Source: Bacillus sp. SA1-12
Lineage (GTDB): Bacteria > Bacillota > Bacilli > Bacillales > Bacillaceae
NCBI RefSeq assembly: GCF_000981385.1
Contig: NZ_LATZ01000021.1
Coordinates: 1 to 62,344, forward strand
Direction of reading: 5' to 3'
DNA length: 62,344 nt
A model generated the notes under the pieces. That model worked only from the letters and a program-made list of their open reading frames with translations. It was not told the origin of the DNA and did no database searches. Made by a program: the position numbers and the translations under genes. Shown piece by piece: positions 8,501 through 18,209 of this stretch; the first letter of the stretch is position 1, and every line of letters begins with the position of its first letter.

Positions 8501-9457
8501 ATGCTCCAACTATTATTTTATGAGTTAATGCCCCAATTATTTTTATTTTATAGAAAAATGTTCGAAATTTTATCGTTTTTTCTCTTTATAGGATTATTCA
8601 TTTTAGGAATGACGTTATTGAGGTCTGGACTATCTACCCTGTCTGCGACTTCTCTAAAGAAATGGATAACTACTTCATCAGAATCCACCTGGAAAGGATT
8701 AGTAACAGGTATTTTAATTACAACAATTTTTCAAAGCAGTTCTGCAGTAATGGTAATTAAATTAGTTTCAGTTAGATTGGTTACAGTTTTCCAATCCATT
8801 GGAATCATTCTAGGAACTAGTATTGGGACAGCTATGATAAATGAGTTTATAACGTTAGACATTGGTTCGCTAATTATCCCAATCATAGTTATTGGCTGCA
8901 TTCTTATATTTAGGAAAAGTAAAAAGGTCCATAATACCGGGAAGATATTACTTGGTTTAACTTTAGTTTTTGGATCTATGTGGTTTTTTGAATATTTAGC
9001 AGTTCCTTTAAATGAATTGGATATAATCAACAAAATCATTCTAGGTATTAGTAATAATCATTTTTATGCTATTTTAGCTGGTATTGTAATTGTAGGATCG
9101 GTTCAATCAAGTAATGCTATTTTAGGAATTGTTATGGGATTCCTTTCAGCAGGGATAATGGAATTAGATACAGGAATTGCTATTATGTTAGGAGCAAACA
9201 TTGGTACATGTATAGATGTATTATTTATGGGATTTATGTCTCGTGGTAAGGAAGAAAGGCTTGCTGCCTATGCATATACCTGGATTAATGTAATAGGGGT
9301 TGCAGCATTTTATCCCTTTATTGGCCTTCTTACTACATTTGGACAACAATTATCCATGCATCCAGATGTACAACTCGCGCATGTAAGCGTGATCGTTACT
9401 ATAGTAACTTCATTTATTGTTCTACCATTTGCTAGCCAACTTAAAAGGTTGTTGTAA
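8501..9457 (+). CDS. Na/Pi cotransporter family protein, 318 aa
   Basis: This is an integral membrane protein of the Na/Pi-cotransporter family (PF02690), which moves phosphate with sodium. The two inverted-repeat signature motifs are visible: QSSSAVMV near residue 76 and QSSNAILG near 203, the second with N in place of the usual S. Glycine motifs GTSIGT and GANIGT follow each. About eight hydrophobic segments are present, and the PhoU-like C-terminal domain of longer members is absent. AAAAGGGGG sets the start at 8501. The paralogue at 26450-27391 begins at the equivalent of residue 20 (MFEILSFFLF), so the first 19 residues are extra. Fragments of related genes lie downstream. Confidence 0.85.
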   Translation: MLQLLFYELMPQLFLFYRKMFEILSFFLFIGLFILGMTLLRSGLSTLSATSLKKWITTSSESTWKGLVTGILITTIFQSSSAVMVIKLVSVRLVTVFQSIGIILGTSIGTAMINEFITLDIGSLIIPIIVIGCILIFRKSKKVHNTGKILLGLTLVFGSMWFFEYLAVPLNELDIINKIILGISNNHFYAILAGIVIVGSVQSSNAILGIVMGFLSAGIMELDTGIAIMLGANIGTCIDVLFMGFMSRGKEERLAAYAYTWINVIGVAAFYPFIGLLTTFGQQLSMHPDVQLAHVSVIVTIVTSFIVLPFASQLKRLL

Positions 9458-10291
9458 AAATTCTCGGTGGCAAAAAAAAAGTTTTTAATTAACAACAATA
9501 TTTTATAGCTAGGGATTTTTTTCATTTTTTGTGAAGTTAGTAAAAATTATGGTATTCCTAATTAGAAAGTTAATTTGTCTATACAAATTCCCGTTCCTCA
9601 TTGAACTTAAATACTATCGTTCTTTTATATTAATTTATTCTTGTAAATATCAATCTAAGGAACAGGTTCAAAAGGAAAAGTGGTCATAGATTCAGATCAG
9701 AATAATCAAACTAAGGTGATTAAACGTAAAGTCCTTGGCTTTCAACGTTATGATCATTAGAGAATAAAAGTTTTACCGCATCATTAATATAAATCAATTG
9801 ATTTTCAAGGTTAAGGAGTAGGAGTATTACTCCTACCCTAACTTTTTAGATGTAGAGCCCTTTTTAGAAAAGTGCAAGCGCCCGTTTAGTGACGTTTAGT
9901 CAGGAGCAGGTTAAGAGTTAACTTGTATATTTTAAGAGGAAATCCGATTCGTTTAAGAATTTCAGAATTCCAAACATATGTTGATAGTAATTAGATATAA
10001 GAAATATGATTCAATTTATTCTATCTATTTTCCCTAGTTATTTTTTCAAACTTGAGATTACACTCTTAAAAAGGCTTTTGCCCATCAAAGTAATAAATGC
10101 ATAAAGAAATAGTAGAATTCTAGGATTCCTAATCTAGATCATAACGAACTAAATACACATGAAATCAAATTCTTGTTTTTAATAAAGCAACTAGTACTTA
10201 TAAGACTTATACTTAAATAAGTAATCCATGTCTATTATCTGCAAATTCAGGTCCTAAAAATATATCCATTCAGACGGAAGGGAAAAAGACC
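9458..10291. other. Gene-free stretch
   Basis: No credible gene. A short startless frame near 9670-9760 (GKVVIDSDQNN, ending KVLGFQRYDH) may be another relic; I cannot place it. Confidence 0.35.
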
Positions 10292-10751
10292 ATGCTTGAA
10301 TTGTTACTTTTTACCCTTTTTATAGGTATTCATTTTTGAATTTCCTTATTTGGCAAAGGACTATATAACTTTTCTGGAGATTCTCTAAAGAAATGGATTA
10401 CTAAAATAGCAGATGTGCCATGGAAAGATCTAATAGTCAGCATTGTTGTCACAGCTATTCTGAATAGCAGTTCTGCAGTAATGGTCAATCAATCGGGCTC
10501 ATTTCAGCAAGAATACTAACATTTCCACAAGCCATAAGGATCATACTCGGAACTAACATTGGGACAATTGTTGATGCGGAAATTATTACGCTAGACATCG
10601 ATTCAGTAAAAATACCTATGTCAGTTGTTGGTGCAATCTTTTCAATATAAAAAAGGAAAAATAATACCCAATTCAGGTATTATTTTACTATTCTGTATTA
10701 TATGGAATAGTGATTGCAGGAACGACACAATCAAGAGTGCTACTGTAGGAA
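10292..10751 (+). pseudogene. Na/Pi cotransporter relic
   Basis: It begins MLELLLFTLF after a ribosome binding site and tracks the 26450 paralogue: SLKKWITKIADVPWKDLIVS, NSSSAVMV, GTNIGTIVDAEIITLDID, VIAGTTQS. It has an early TGA stop, frameshifts and internal deletions, and ends mid-gene at GTGCTACTGTAGGA. Confidence 0.85.
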
Positions 10752-10756
10752 TTACC

Positions 10757-10836
10757 AAGATTATCGAAGATTGAATTTAACTGCCCTGTGAAAGCAGAAT
10801 ATTTTTCTTTTAGGAAGAGAAATTCCTATTACTGGA
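10757..10836 (+). pseudogene. Histidine phosphatase fragment fused to the Na/Pi relic
   Basis: AGATTATCGAAGATTGAATT followed by TAAC and, after a deletion, GCAGAATAT...GGAAGAGAAATTCCTATTAC corresponds to codons about 42-75 of the phosphatase paralogues. It joins directly to the Na/Pi relic. Confidence 0.75.
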
Positions 10837-10899
10837 TTTTTCCTTGTTGAAAATATTGCTTTTAGATCACTGATTAAACAACAAAATAAACCATGCTTT

Positions 10900-11022
10900 T
10901 CAAGTATAACGTTTGCAGCGATATCAAAATTCAAGGATCCTGCCGTTAGGAAGCCCATTATAATGACTGTAGTGGCTGTGCTTGATTGAATAATTCGGGG
11001 AAAAACTGTGCCAAATAAGACA
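10900..11022 (-). pseudogene. Na/Pi cotransporter fragment in opposite orientation
   Basis: Read on the minus strand it encodes LFGTVFPRIIQSSTATTVII followed by MGFLTAGSLNFDIAANVIL, which is the second QSST signature region of the family. Its sequence differs from both intact genes in the window, so it derives from a third member. Confidence 0.75.
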
Positions 11023-11303
11023 GGATAAAAATATTAGTCCATGTTTTGTTAAATGGCTTTCTTCAAATAGTGGGTGTATGGAAGTATATACAACAAGGCA
11101 GCGTTTATACTAACGTCTAACAAAGGACCAGATGAATGGGGAAAATTCCTGGTGATTCAGCATTTATTACATTAATCTTAAACCGCCTTTTTCATCGAAG
11201 TGAAATATTGATCATTAACTAAGAGCAAGACAGTATCAGAATAAAATATAGAAAAGCATTATTCAATAATCAAAAAATTTGAATCTTAGGAGGAATAATA
11301 TTC

Positions 11304-11352
11304 AATAAAAATATGGGAGTATTTTGTAAAATAACCCAAAAATATTCCCACC
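11304..11352 (-). terminator. Terminator of the CNNM/CBS gene
   Basis: On the minus strand TGGGAATATTTT pairs with AAAATACTCCCA, ending in a T-rich tail, four bases after the stop codon region. Confidence 0.75.
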
Positions 11353-11355
11353 ATT

Positions 11356-12630
11356 TTAAGAGGTATAGTCATCAGCTTTGTTATTGCTTTGAATTTCTAC
11401 TTTAATTCTTTTGATCCTTCGACCTTCGACTTCATCCACAATCATTTTTAAATTCTCATATCTAAAAGAAGCTCCTTTAGAAGGTACAGTCTCCAGATTC
11501 TCTATAACCCACCCTCCTATTGTTTTATAGGAGCTTTTTGGCAATGGGATATTTACCATTAGAGAGAAATTATACAATTGATATTTAGGATGAAAAGTAT
11601 AAACATTCTCACCCACTTGAGACATTAACTCCACTGTATCATCACGGTCATCCAATATCTCACCAACAATCAATTCTAATATATCTTTTAATGTTACTAT
11701 CCCTGCTGTTCCGCTAAATTCATCTAAAACAACTGCCATAGGGACCTTTTGCTTTTTTAATTGAGGTAATAAAGATGAGACTTTCATTGATTCTACCACA
11801 AATAATGGTTCTCTTAAAATTTCCCTTATATTAGTATTATCATTTGCTAATAAATGGATAAAAAAATCTTTTTCTGTTAAAACACCTATAATATTATCAA
11901 TGTTTTTTTCATAAACTGGAATTCTAGAAAAACGATTTTCAAAAAATAGCTCAATAATGTCCTCTATAGGTTGATTTATATTTATTGCAACGATATCAAT
12001 ACGTGGGGTCAAAATTTCTTTAATAGGGGTTTCATCCAAGTACATGGAACGGAGTATTAATTTCCTTTCTATTTTATCAATAACCCCCTCTTTCACACTT
12101 ATATCCATTATTACCTTAATTTCCTCTTCTGTGACAGAAGGTAAAGGGTCTCTTTCCTTGAACAATTTTAATGAATACTCTGTCATTTTGGTAAAGAGTA
12201 TATTGATTGGGCTACATATTTTAATCAGAATATTCATTAAGCCTGAGAAATATATTGCCAAACCTTCTGTATTTGCTTTCCCCATGGTTTTAGGGAGTAC
12301 TTCGGCAAAAATAAGAATAATGATTGTCATTACTACTGTATTTAGTATTACTCCTAAATTTCCACCAAGTGTTTCAATAAATATCTGAGCCGATATAGTT
12401 GCTGCGGCTGTATTTGTAATATTATTCCCAATTAGGACCGTAGATATCATGCTATCGAAATCCTCAGCAATTCGAAGTGCCTCTTTACTTCCAGGTCGTC
12501 TTTCCTTTACAAATTGTTTCAACCTTATTTTATTCACGCTTGAATATATGGTTTCGGCACCTGAAAAAAAGGCAGAAAGAACTAATAATATAACTAACAA
12601 AAATATTGAACCCAATGGTATAAACTCCAA
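11356..12630 (-). CDS. CNNM/CorC-type transporter (hemolysin family), 424 aa
   Basis: An N-terminal CNNM domain (DUF21) with about four membrane segments occupies residues 1-185 (FFSGAETIYSSVNKIRLKQF, then NNITNTAAATISAQIF and EVLPKTMGK). A CBS pair follows (about 200-330; SRIPVYEKNIDNIIGVLTEK, FSGTAGIVTLKDILELIVGE), then a CorC_HlyC domain to the C terminus. Such proteins export magnesium or act in metal homeostasis; the 'hemolysin' label is historical. AGGAGG directly abuts a GTG but lies 8 bases from the TTG at 12630, so I prefer that start (MEFIPLGS). It is a single gene with its own terminator. Confidence 0.88.
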   Translation of the reverse strand: MEFIPLGSIFLLVILLVLSAFFSGAETIYSSVNKIRLKQFVKERRPGSKEALRIAEDFDSMISTVLIGNNITNTAAATISAQIFIETLGGNLGVILNTVVMTIIILIFAEVLPKTMGKANTEGLAIYFSGLMNILIKICSPINILFTKMTEYSLKLFKERDPLPSVTEEEIKVIMDISVKEGVIDKIERKLILRSMYLDETPIKEILTPRIDIVAININQPIEDIIELFFENRFSRIPVYEKNIDNIIGVLTEKDFFIHLLANDNTNIREILREPLFVVESMKVSSLLPQLKKQKVPMAVVLDEFSGTAGIVTLKDILELIVGEILDDRDDTVELMSQVGENVYTFHPKYQLYNFSLMVNIPLPKSSYKTIGGWVIENLETVPSKGASFRYENLKMIVDEVEGRRIKRIKVEIQSNNKADDYTS

Positions 12631-13049
12631 AAATTCCACCTCCTGTTATTTTTTCAATAATTTGTTTATAACATTCCATTCTAGTAATTATGAAGTGTAC
12701 ATAAAGCTAGATCATATCCTGAAAGAACAATGAACAAGTAAGCTTATCTATCTTATCCTCCTTACTTACCTAATACTAAATTATGCTTGTTTATTCTATT
12801 GGAATCTGCATTTGTCCTACTTTCAAAGCACATTCAAAAAATATGATGCTATAGTGAACTTTTTAGAACAAAAAAAGCATGGAACACGTCTCCTGATTTT
12901 TAACTTACTCTAAATTTTTATACATTTTTTGTTCGAATTTAGTAAGTTACTATACTTTATGCATTTTATCGGCTATGGAATGTGTGTTTATTAGAACAGA
13001 TCAAAAATGTGCATTTGTTTTAATATTAATATTTTCATAACTGTTATTT
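12631..13049. other. Gene-free stretch
   Basis: AT-rich; no coding region, hairpin or repeat recognised beyond the adjacent Na/Pi fragment. Confidence 0.4.
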
Positions 13050-13146
13050 ATCGCATTTTTTCCATTTATAGGCGTTCTCGCTAAACTAGGAACGATGTTG
13101 GCAGATCAGCCTGATGTGCAGGTCGCTCATATAAGTGTTAATTTTA
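13050..13146 (+). pseudogene. Na/Pi cotransporter C-terminal fragment
   Basis: The plus strand encodes AFFPFIGVLAKLGTMLADQP followed by DVQVAHISVNFN, matching the last membrane segments of the paralogues (AAFFPLIGLLTSLGEKLASS, DAQLAHVSVIFN). There is nothing upstream or downstream of the fragment. Confidence 0.8.
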
Positions 13147-13306
13147 ATTTTGATCAAGGTCTTCGACTACTGGTTTTCGGTCGGAATCACTATATAAAAT
13201 ATTTAGTCTATGAAATGTAAGATCTTTAATATTTTTTATTGTTTTGGAGTAATAAATAACTATATACTTAATGAAAAAAAGTACAAATAATAGAAAGGCT
13301 GAGTAA

Positions 13307-13483
13307 CAGTTAAGCAGAGCAAAGTTAGAAGAGTTAGTTATAGGAGATAAAGTTTTATATCAAGATGAAATTTATAGTATTATACATATTTATGAATTAG
13401 GTTATTTCGAAATTAGTAAAGATAAATTTAAGGATGAGTTGGTTCATTACTTAGTAATTAAAAAGGTAGATCAGTTAACATAA
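13307..13483 (+). pseudogene. Small startless open frame, about 58 codons
   Basis: The frame reads AKLEELVIGDKVLYQDEIYS, then IIHIYELGYFEISKDKF and ends KKVDQLT before TAA and a terminator. The composition is that of a real small soluble protein, but a stop lies just before it and no ATG, GTG or TTG precedes the conserved-looking part. It is either broken or shifted in frame at its start. Confidence 0.4.
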
Positions 13484-13497
13484 TAGCAACTATCTGC

Positions 13498-13545
13498 AAA
13501 AAAGGGTATAGTAACTAAAAGGTACTAAACCCTTTTTTGTTTTGG
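13498..13545 (+). terminator. Terminator
   Basis: AAAAAAGGGT and TAGTA pair with TACTA and ACCCTTTTTT, then TGTTTTGG. It follows the small startless frame. Confidence 0.75.
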
Positions 13546-13675
13546 TCACTTTTCATATATATCTAGAAAATCGGCTAATGCTAAATGCAATACATAGGAT
13601 TTATTAATCTTTTCAGTTTTACAAACTCATCTAAAAAGTTACCGCAAAACGAGAAAACAAGAGAAACTATTGTTA

Positions 13676-13897
13676 TTAATCATCCTGTTTCTTTTGCTTA
13701 ACTCTTAAAATTTTACCTGATGTTGCATCAACCTCTACTTTGAACCTTTTACTATCTTCTGTTAAAATATAGAATTTATAAAACATAACACCATACTCTA
13801 ACTCCATATCTACATCTTGAATATTCCCAGGTACTCGTTTAAGGGCGATACCTTGTGCATGTTTCTCTGAAATTATTTTTTTATACTTTTTATACAC
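13676..13897 (-). CDS. PepSY-domain small protein, 73 aa
   Basis: The protein consists of a single PepSY-like unit. A helix (KYKKIISEKHAQGIALKRVP) is followed by the strand pattern MELEYGVMFYKFYILTEDSK and RFKVEVDATSGKILRVKQKK, as in YpeB/PepSY repeats that bind or inhibit peptidases. There is no signal peptide. The start is GTG with AGGAGG ten bases upstream. A second, broken copy is at 3627-3848 and a further fragment near 29703. Function is unknown; the antiporter gene just downstream is on the same strand beyond about 410 bases. Confidence 0.7.
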   Translation of the reverse strand: MYKKYKKIISEKHAQGIALKRVPGNIQDVDMELEYGVMFYKFYILTEDSKRFKVEVDATSGKILRVKQKKQDD

Positions 13898-14250
13898 TTT
13901 AAAATATCCTCCTAACTAGATTCCATTTATTTATATATATGTAATGGATAAAGAATTGGTGTAACTTAATTCTTTTTTTAAACTACCTATCTTCAGAAAT
14001 TATTTATAGTTTCTAACGTAAACAATGATAGGACTTTACTTGGAGAAGTGGGTACAATAGGCTCGTTTCTATGCTTTGATGTAAAAAAGATAAAGGGTGC
14101 ATTCTATCAATATTTTCAGATTGATACTGTATATAACTTCCATTTAGTTTAACAAGAAAAAATGTAGTTTCCATAATCTTATTTTTATAGGATCCTGCAA
14201 ATCTATTACACAGTTTTAAAAAGATAATGTTGCTTTCCTGTTTGTTAAAT

Positions 14251-14290
14251 AAAAGGTGTCTTGATTAAGTACTGGATCAAGACACCTTTT
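14251..14290. terminator. Terminator of the antiporter gene
   Basis: AAAAGGTGTCTTGAT pairs perfectly with ATCAAGACACCTTTT; A- and T-rich flanks make it bidirectional. Confidence 0.85.
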
Positions 14291-14310
14291 ATTTAATGTA
14301 ACGTTTATTA

Positions 14311-15609
14311 TTAATTATCTTTATTTTGATCTGGAACTAAATTCTCATCTCCTGGCATTAGTCTCCATTTCTTTTTTAGAACGTAACGGAACCAAACACC
14401 AGGTAAGAAAGAAGTCATTAATGCTAGCATAACGAGTACGGAAAAAAACTCCTGATTAATAATTCCTGTCGTATATGCTACTGAAGCGAGGACAATTCCT
14501 GGACCTCCACGGTCATTTACGGCTATAGCAAGGTTAAGACTAGTTAAGTGGTCCTGCTTGATCAGCCTCGATGTTAGATAAACGGATAGAGTTTGAATGA
14601 AACAAGCAAATAATAGAAAACCAAGGAAATAAAATGGATCAAAGTGATTAATCAGATCTAATTGTAGCCCGACTATTGCAAAATAAATTGGAATAAACCA
14701 AGAAAAACCAACTTTTGAAACAACATACTCAACTTTATCCACTTCGTCTGCTGGAATGGCGAATTTGATCATAATCCCAGCAAGAAGAGCTCCAAAAATA
14801 CTCTCTACATGAAGGTACCCTGCAATTGATGCTAGCATAAACATAACAAATAAGAAATAACCTAGGTGTGATGCTCGAAAAAGGAAATTATTTTTAAAAA
14901 ATGTGAAACGATTAAATAAAAAGTGTGCTATGAAAAGTACCCCACCTATAAACCCAATGTTTATTAAAATTGTTTTGAGTCCTAAACTCCATGTAATGAT
15001 CCCTTCATGGCTGGCTAGAGCTGTTGCATATCCTAATGCTACCCATAGTAAAATATCGTGTATCCCAGCACATGCAAGTACAATTTTAGCGAATCTAGTA
15101 CGCATGATTCCTAAATCGTTAAATATTTTTGATATGACTGGTATTGATGTAACCGCAATGGATATAGCGATAACAATTCTTATAGCAAGTGGATCGTTTG
15201 CACTTCCTAAGTAGGCAGTGACATTTAAAAGATCAGCAGCAAACCAACCGACTACAAATGCTGGGATAGTTGCCCCCACCACTAATGCAGAAGTAATTTT
15301 TGTATCCTCTTTATTAAATTTTGTCTGGAATTTTAACCCTGAACTAAACATGAGCATAAGCAAGCCAATTTGATAAAAAATTCCAAACAAATGACCTTCC
15401 CCATCGAAACCTAAAAACATCCATTGGAAAACATCAGGAAAGAAATAACCTAACAATGTTGGTCCGAGCACAAGCCCTGCCGATATCTCACCAATAACTC
15501 TAGGAATCATGATACGTTCTGCTAAAAAACCTAATAGGTGAGCTAACGCTAATAGGAAGCCCATAACAAATAGAAAATGAGCGACATCTACACTCTGTAT
15601 ACTAAACAA
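14311..15609 (-). CDS. Cation:proton antiporter (CPA2 / PF00999), 432 aa
   Basis: This is a Na+/H+ exchanger-family membrane protein with about 12 hydrophobic segments. RVIGEISAGLVLGPTLLGYF (residues 37-56) is the classic first signature of KefB/GerN-type antiporters. AITSI-like IAVTSIPVISKIFNDLG and ACAGIHDILLWVAL follow around residues 150-190, and NDRGGPGIVLASVAY near 365-380. No C-terminal TrkA-N nucleotide domain is present, as in GerN/NapA-type members. The start is TTG with AAGAGG upstream. Partial copies exist at 4252-4393 and 21735-22000. The transported cation cannot be read from sequence. Confidence 0.88.
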   Translation of the reverse strand: MFSIQSVDVAHFLFVMGFLLALAHLLGFLAERIMIPRVIGEISAGLVLGPTLLGYFFPDVFQWMFLGFDGEGHLFGIFYQIGLLMLMFSSGLKFQTKFNKEDTKITSALVVGATIPAFVVGWFAADLLNVTAYLGSANDPLAIRIVIAISIAVTSIPVISKIFNDLGIMRTRFAKIVLACAGIHDILLWVALGYATALASHEGIITWSLGLKTILINIGFIGGVLFIAHFLFNRFTFFKNNFLFRASHLGYFLFVMFMLASIAGYLHVESIFGALLAGIMIKFAIPADEVDKVEYVVSKVGFSWFIPIYFAIVGLQLDLINHFDPFYFLGFLLFACFIQTLSVYLTSRLIKQDHLTSLNLAIAVNDRGGPGIVLASVAYTTGIINQEFFSVLVMLALMTSFLPGVWFRYVLKKKWRLMPGDENLVPDQNKDN

Positions 15610-16034
15610 AAGTATCCTCTTCTCTATGATTTTTTATATATATTATGCAAATAGGTGGAAGTATGTAAAGGTATAAGTACAATTAGATAAAAAAGGCCAT
15701 TTTTAAGTTTCATTATCATGTCAGGTTTCCAAGCCAGATTAGATAACACAGCTAATTAAATAAATAGTAATAAACTAGCCCAGTCTTTATCTTTTCTTGT
15801 TCGTATTAATAGTTATTTATTCTCTCAACACATAGGTATCTACACTTCTCGGCTAATAGCGAATAGTGGCCCCTTAATCTCGAATGTTTTCCATACCCCT
15901 AAAGGTACGCCTTCGATGATTAAAAGCTAATTTTCTTTGTGTGTTCTCTTGTTTCTAAACTTAGATATTCATTACTAAAATGATTAAGATTAACTATCAA
16001 CACAAATACTTTAATAGAATTGCAAATATCGGCA
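15610..16034. other. Gene-free stretch
   Basis: No credible gene or repeat; ends at the terminator of the Asn/Asp-rich gene. Confidence 0.4.
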
Positions 16035-16085
16035 TAAAAAGAGGTTGGGTACCTTTTATTTAGATACCAACCCTCTTTTTTTATA
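16035..16085. terminator. Bidirectional terminator
   Basis: AAAAAGAGGTTGGGTA pairs with TACCAACCCTCTTTTT. On the minus strand it ends the gene at 16158-16421. Confidence 0.8.
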
Positions 16086-16157
16086 TTTTCCAATTGTTGC
16101 AAGTGTTCAAAAACGAATAAAACAATTTCTCTCCTGTGAAGTGGTATATACCACTTC

Positions 16158-16421
16158 TTATTCTTGTTCTTGATCTTGATCTTGGTCCTGATTAGAATCA
16201 GCTTTGGCATTAACTTTTGCTTTTGATTTACTATCTACTTCAATAAAAATATCCACTTTGGAATTACCACTATTAATGACTTTTGCATTATTAACGTTTT
16301 TATCTTTTAGTTCAATATCATTTTCGTTATCTAATTCATTACCTAAGCGATTATCGACATTTGTCTTGTTATCTGCCTCTGCCTTTGCATGTGCTGACTT
16401 ATCATTTTTCCATGAACCCAT
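16158..16421 (-). CDS. Low-complexity Asn/Asp/Lys-rich protein, 87 aa
   Basis: The product is extremely hydrophilic. It begins MGSWKNDKSAHAKAEADNKT, has NELDNENDIELKDKNVNNAK in the middle, and ends in a (DQ)n run, DQDQDQDQEQE. It is probably disordered and lacks any signal peptide or domain. I chose the ATG at 16421 with AAAGGGGTGG upstream; a GTG nine bases earlier overlaps that site. Such proteins in spore formers are often spore-coat associated, but nothing here proves it. It is followed by a strong terminator, which supports real expression. Confidence 0.6.
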   Translation of the reverse strand: MGSWKNDKSAHAKAEADNKTNVDNRLGNELDNENDIELKDKNVNNAKVINSGNSKVDIFIEVDSKSKAKVNAKADSNQDQDQDQEQE

Positions 16422-16597
16422 TTGTTCCACCCCTTTATTTTCTTACTAGCAATATATTCAAAGGAGCAATTGATAGAGTGGACAAAATTCCATAGTCAAG
16501 GATACATTTCCCAATGTTTACGTAATTAAAAAGAACTGTAAACACGTTTTTTGATTTGCTATTTAATCAAGGTTTTTAATGCGACGTTAGTGGCATT

Positions 16598-16632
16598 GAA
16601 AAAAAGATCTTCTAATCGAAGATCTTTTTAAG
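16598..16632. terminator. Terminator of aprX
   Basis: AAAAAGATCTTC pairs with GAAGATCTTTTT with a five-base loop, 20 bases after the aprX stop. Confidence 0.85.
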
Positions 16633-16652
16633 GGTTTTTTAAGGTTAACTAA

Positions 16653-17993
16653 CTATGGAATCGAATTTTCAGCGTTAATATAACCTGCACCATATATGTT
16701 CGGATTTCGCTCTTTCGATAAAACAGCACCATTTTTTAGTAATTCTTTTACTTCATTTGGTGTTGCATCTGGTTTAGTCTGTAAAACGAGGGCTGCGATT
16801 CCTGCACATATCGGTGTTGCCATTGAGGTACCTGATAAGACGAAGTAATCAGACCCAACACGGCTTGATTTTTGTACCTTATCTAAATAAGAATTGGGGG
16901 AACGTAATGAAATGATATTGACACCCGGGGCTAAAATATCAGGTTTTGATATTCCGTACAGCGTAGGTCCTCTGCTTGAGAAGCTTGCTACATGGTCATG
17001 TTCTCTTGTCTCGGTAGTGTTTAGGTCATCCAAAGCACCAACGGTAATAATTTGATTGCTAATACCTGGACTGGCGATCGTTTGCGCTTCTGGTCCCTCA
17101 TTACCTGCTGCTACACAAACAACTATTCCACGGCTCCATGCTAACTCCACATACTGAACCATAGGGTCATCATCTTCCCTATCATGTGCTTCTGGAGAAC
17201 TTCCTAATGACATGCTAATAATATCAATTTTAGAAGTGTTATTAGTATCTTCATTGTATTTAATGCACCAATCAATTCCTTTCATTACCGTCTCCAGTGA
17301 TCCTGACCCCAGTTTATTTAGTACTTTAACGCCAATTACATTCGCTTCAGGTGCAGGGCCCATATACTTCTTCTCTAAAGAAGCAGCCCCATTACCTGCT
17401 GCAACTCCGGCACAATGAGTGCCATGCCCATTATCATCATATGGCTCTGTTTTTTGATTAATAAAATCTACAAAATCTATAATTCTTCCTTGAAGATCAT
17501 TATGGGAATAAATTCCAGTATCAATAATTGCAATGGTTACTCCCTTCCCTGTTAATGTTGTTCCGTTTCTCTCAATATTTTTTGCATTGGCAGACGGAAC
17601 TGCTACATCTAACAAAGCGTGAACTTCACGGTTTAAATAGACTTTTTTTATCCATGAACAACTTTCGAGCATTTCTTCTAATGCTGATGGTGTTATTTCT
17701 GCACTTACACATGATACTAGTGAAAACTCTTGTTTTATTCCGCTTTTCCAATGTCTGCTAGCAATGTCATTCAATTCATGAAGAGCTGTTTCAAAAGAGG
17801 TTTCACTTTTTTCGAACTCTACAATCAACTCTAGTCTTTTTGAATTTTTAACCCACCCTTCTAACATCACATGCAAAAAACTGGGTGTCCATTTAAATGG
17901 TTTATAAAGATTTAATAGTGTTTTACGTAAGGGTCGATCAAGCTTGTAAGCATGTGTCTGTACCATTTTGACCATTGAATAACCAAACATCAT
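16653..17993 (-). CDS. aprX: Subtilase-family serine protease AprX, 446 aa
   Basis: This is a subtilisin-like protease with the full catalytic triad: D158 in AIIDTGI, H190 in DNGHGTHCAG, and Ser in LSGTSMATP near residue 390. It has no signal peptide, and the length matches Bacillus AprX (about 442 aa), a cytoplasmic or late-released protease of stationary phase. Residues 50-125 resemble the family's pro-region. The oxyanion-hole Asn lies in AAGNEGP. AGGTGAGGTGG precedes two consecutive ATGs. The gene is monocistronic, with a terminator just downstream and divergent relic DNA upstream. Confidence 0.9.
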   Translation of the reverse strand: MMFGYSMVKMVQTHAYKLDRPLRKTLLNLYKPFKWTPSFLHVMLEGWVKNSKRLELIVEFEKSETSFETALHELNDIASRHWKSGIKQEFSLVSCVSAEITPSALEEMLESCSWIKKVYLNREVHALLDVAVPSANAKNIERNGTTLTGKGVTIAIIDTGIYSHNDLQGRIIDFVDFINQKTEPYDDNGHGTHCAGVAAGNGAASLEKKYMGPAPEANVIGVKVLNKLGSGSLETVMKGIDWCIKYNEDTNNTSKIDIISMSLGSSPEAHDREDDDPMVQYVELAWSRGIVVCVAAGNEGPEAQTIASPGISNQIITVGALDDLNTTETREHDHVASFSSRGPTLYGISKPDILAPGVNIISLRSPNSYLDKVQKSSRVGSDYFVLSGTSMATPICAGIAALVLQTKPDATPNEVKELLKNGAVLSKERNPNIYGAGYINAENSIP

Positions 17994-18209
17994 TCCACCT
18001 CACCTCTATCAACTTTTTTACAATCTATGAAATAGATAGCAAGGCGGTAACGGTGTTTGTCCTATCTGATGCAAAAAGATTATTAAACTTAGACATACTT
18101 AGAATTAATAAAAACAGGTACATACTCCATGCATTTTCAGTTAACATAATCCTAGTGTTATCGGTAATAGAAAAGGAACTTCAATCTGAACCCAATAAGT
18201 TAGACGCGA

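Larger units (their letters stand above)
13676..14456. repeat. Segmental duplication, copy B
   Basis: Source-like copy of the block at 3627-4393; here the PepSY gene and antiporter 3' end are intact. Confidence 0.9.

Noticed and set aside
15920..16210. Minus-strand 96-codon frame
   Set aside because: It runs through a strong terminator hairpin (16035-16085) and overlaps the end of the Asn/Asp-rich gene in another frame.
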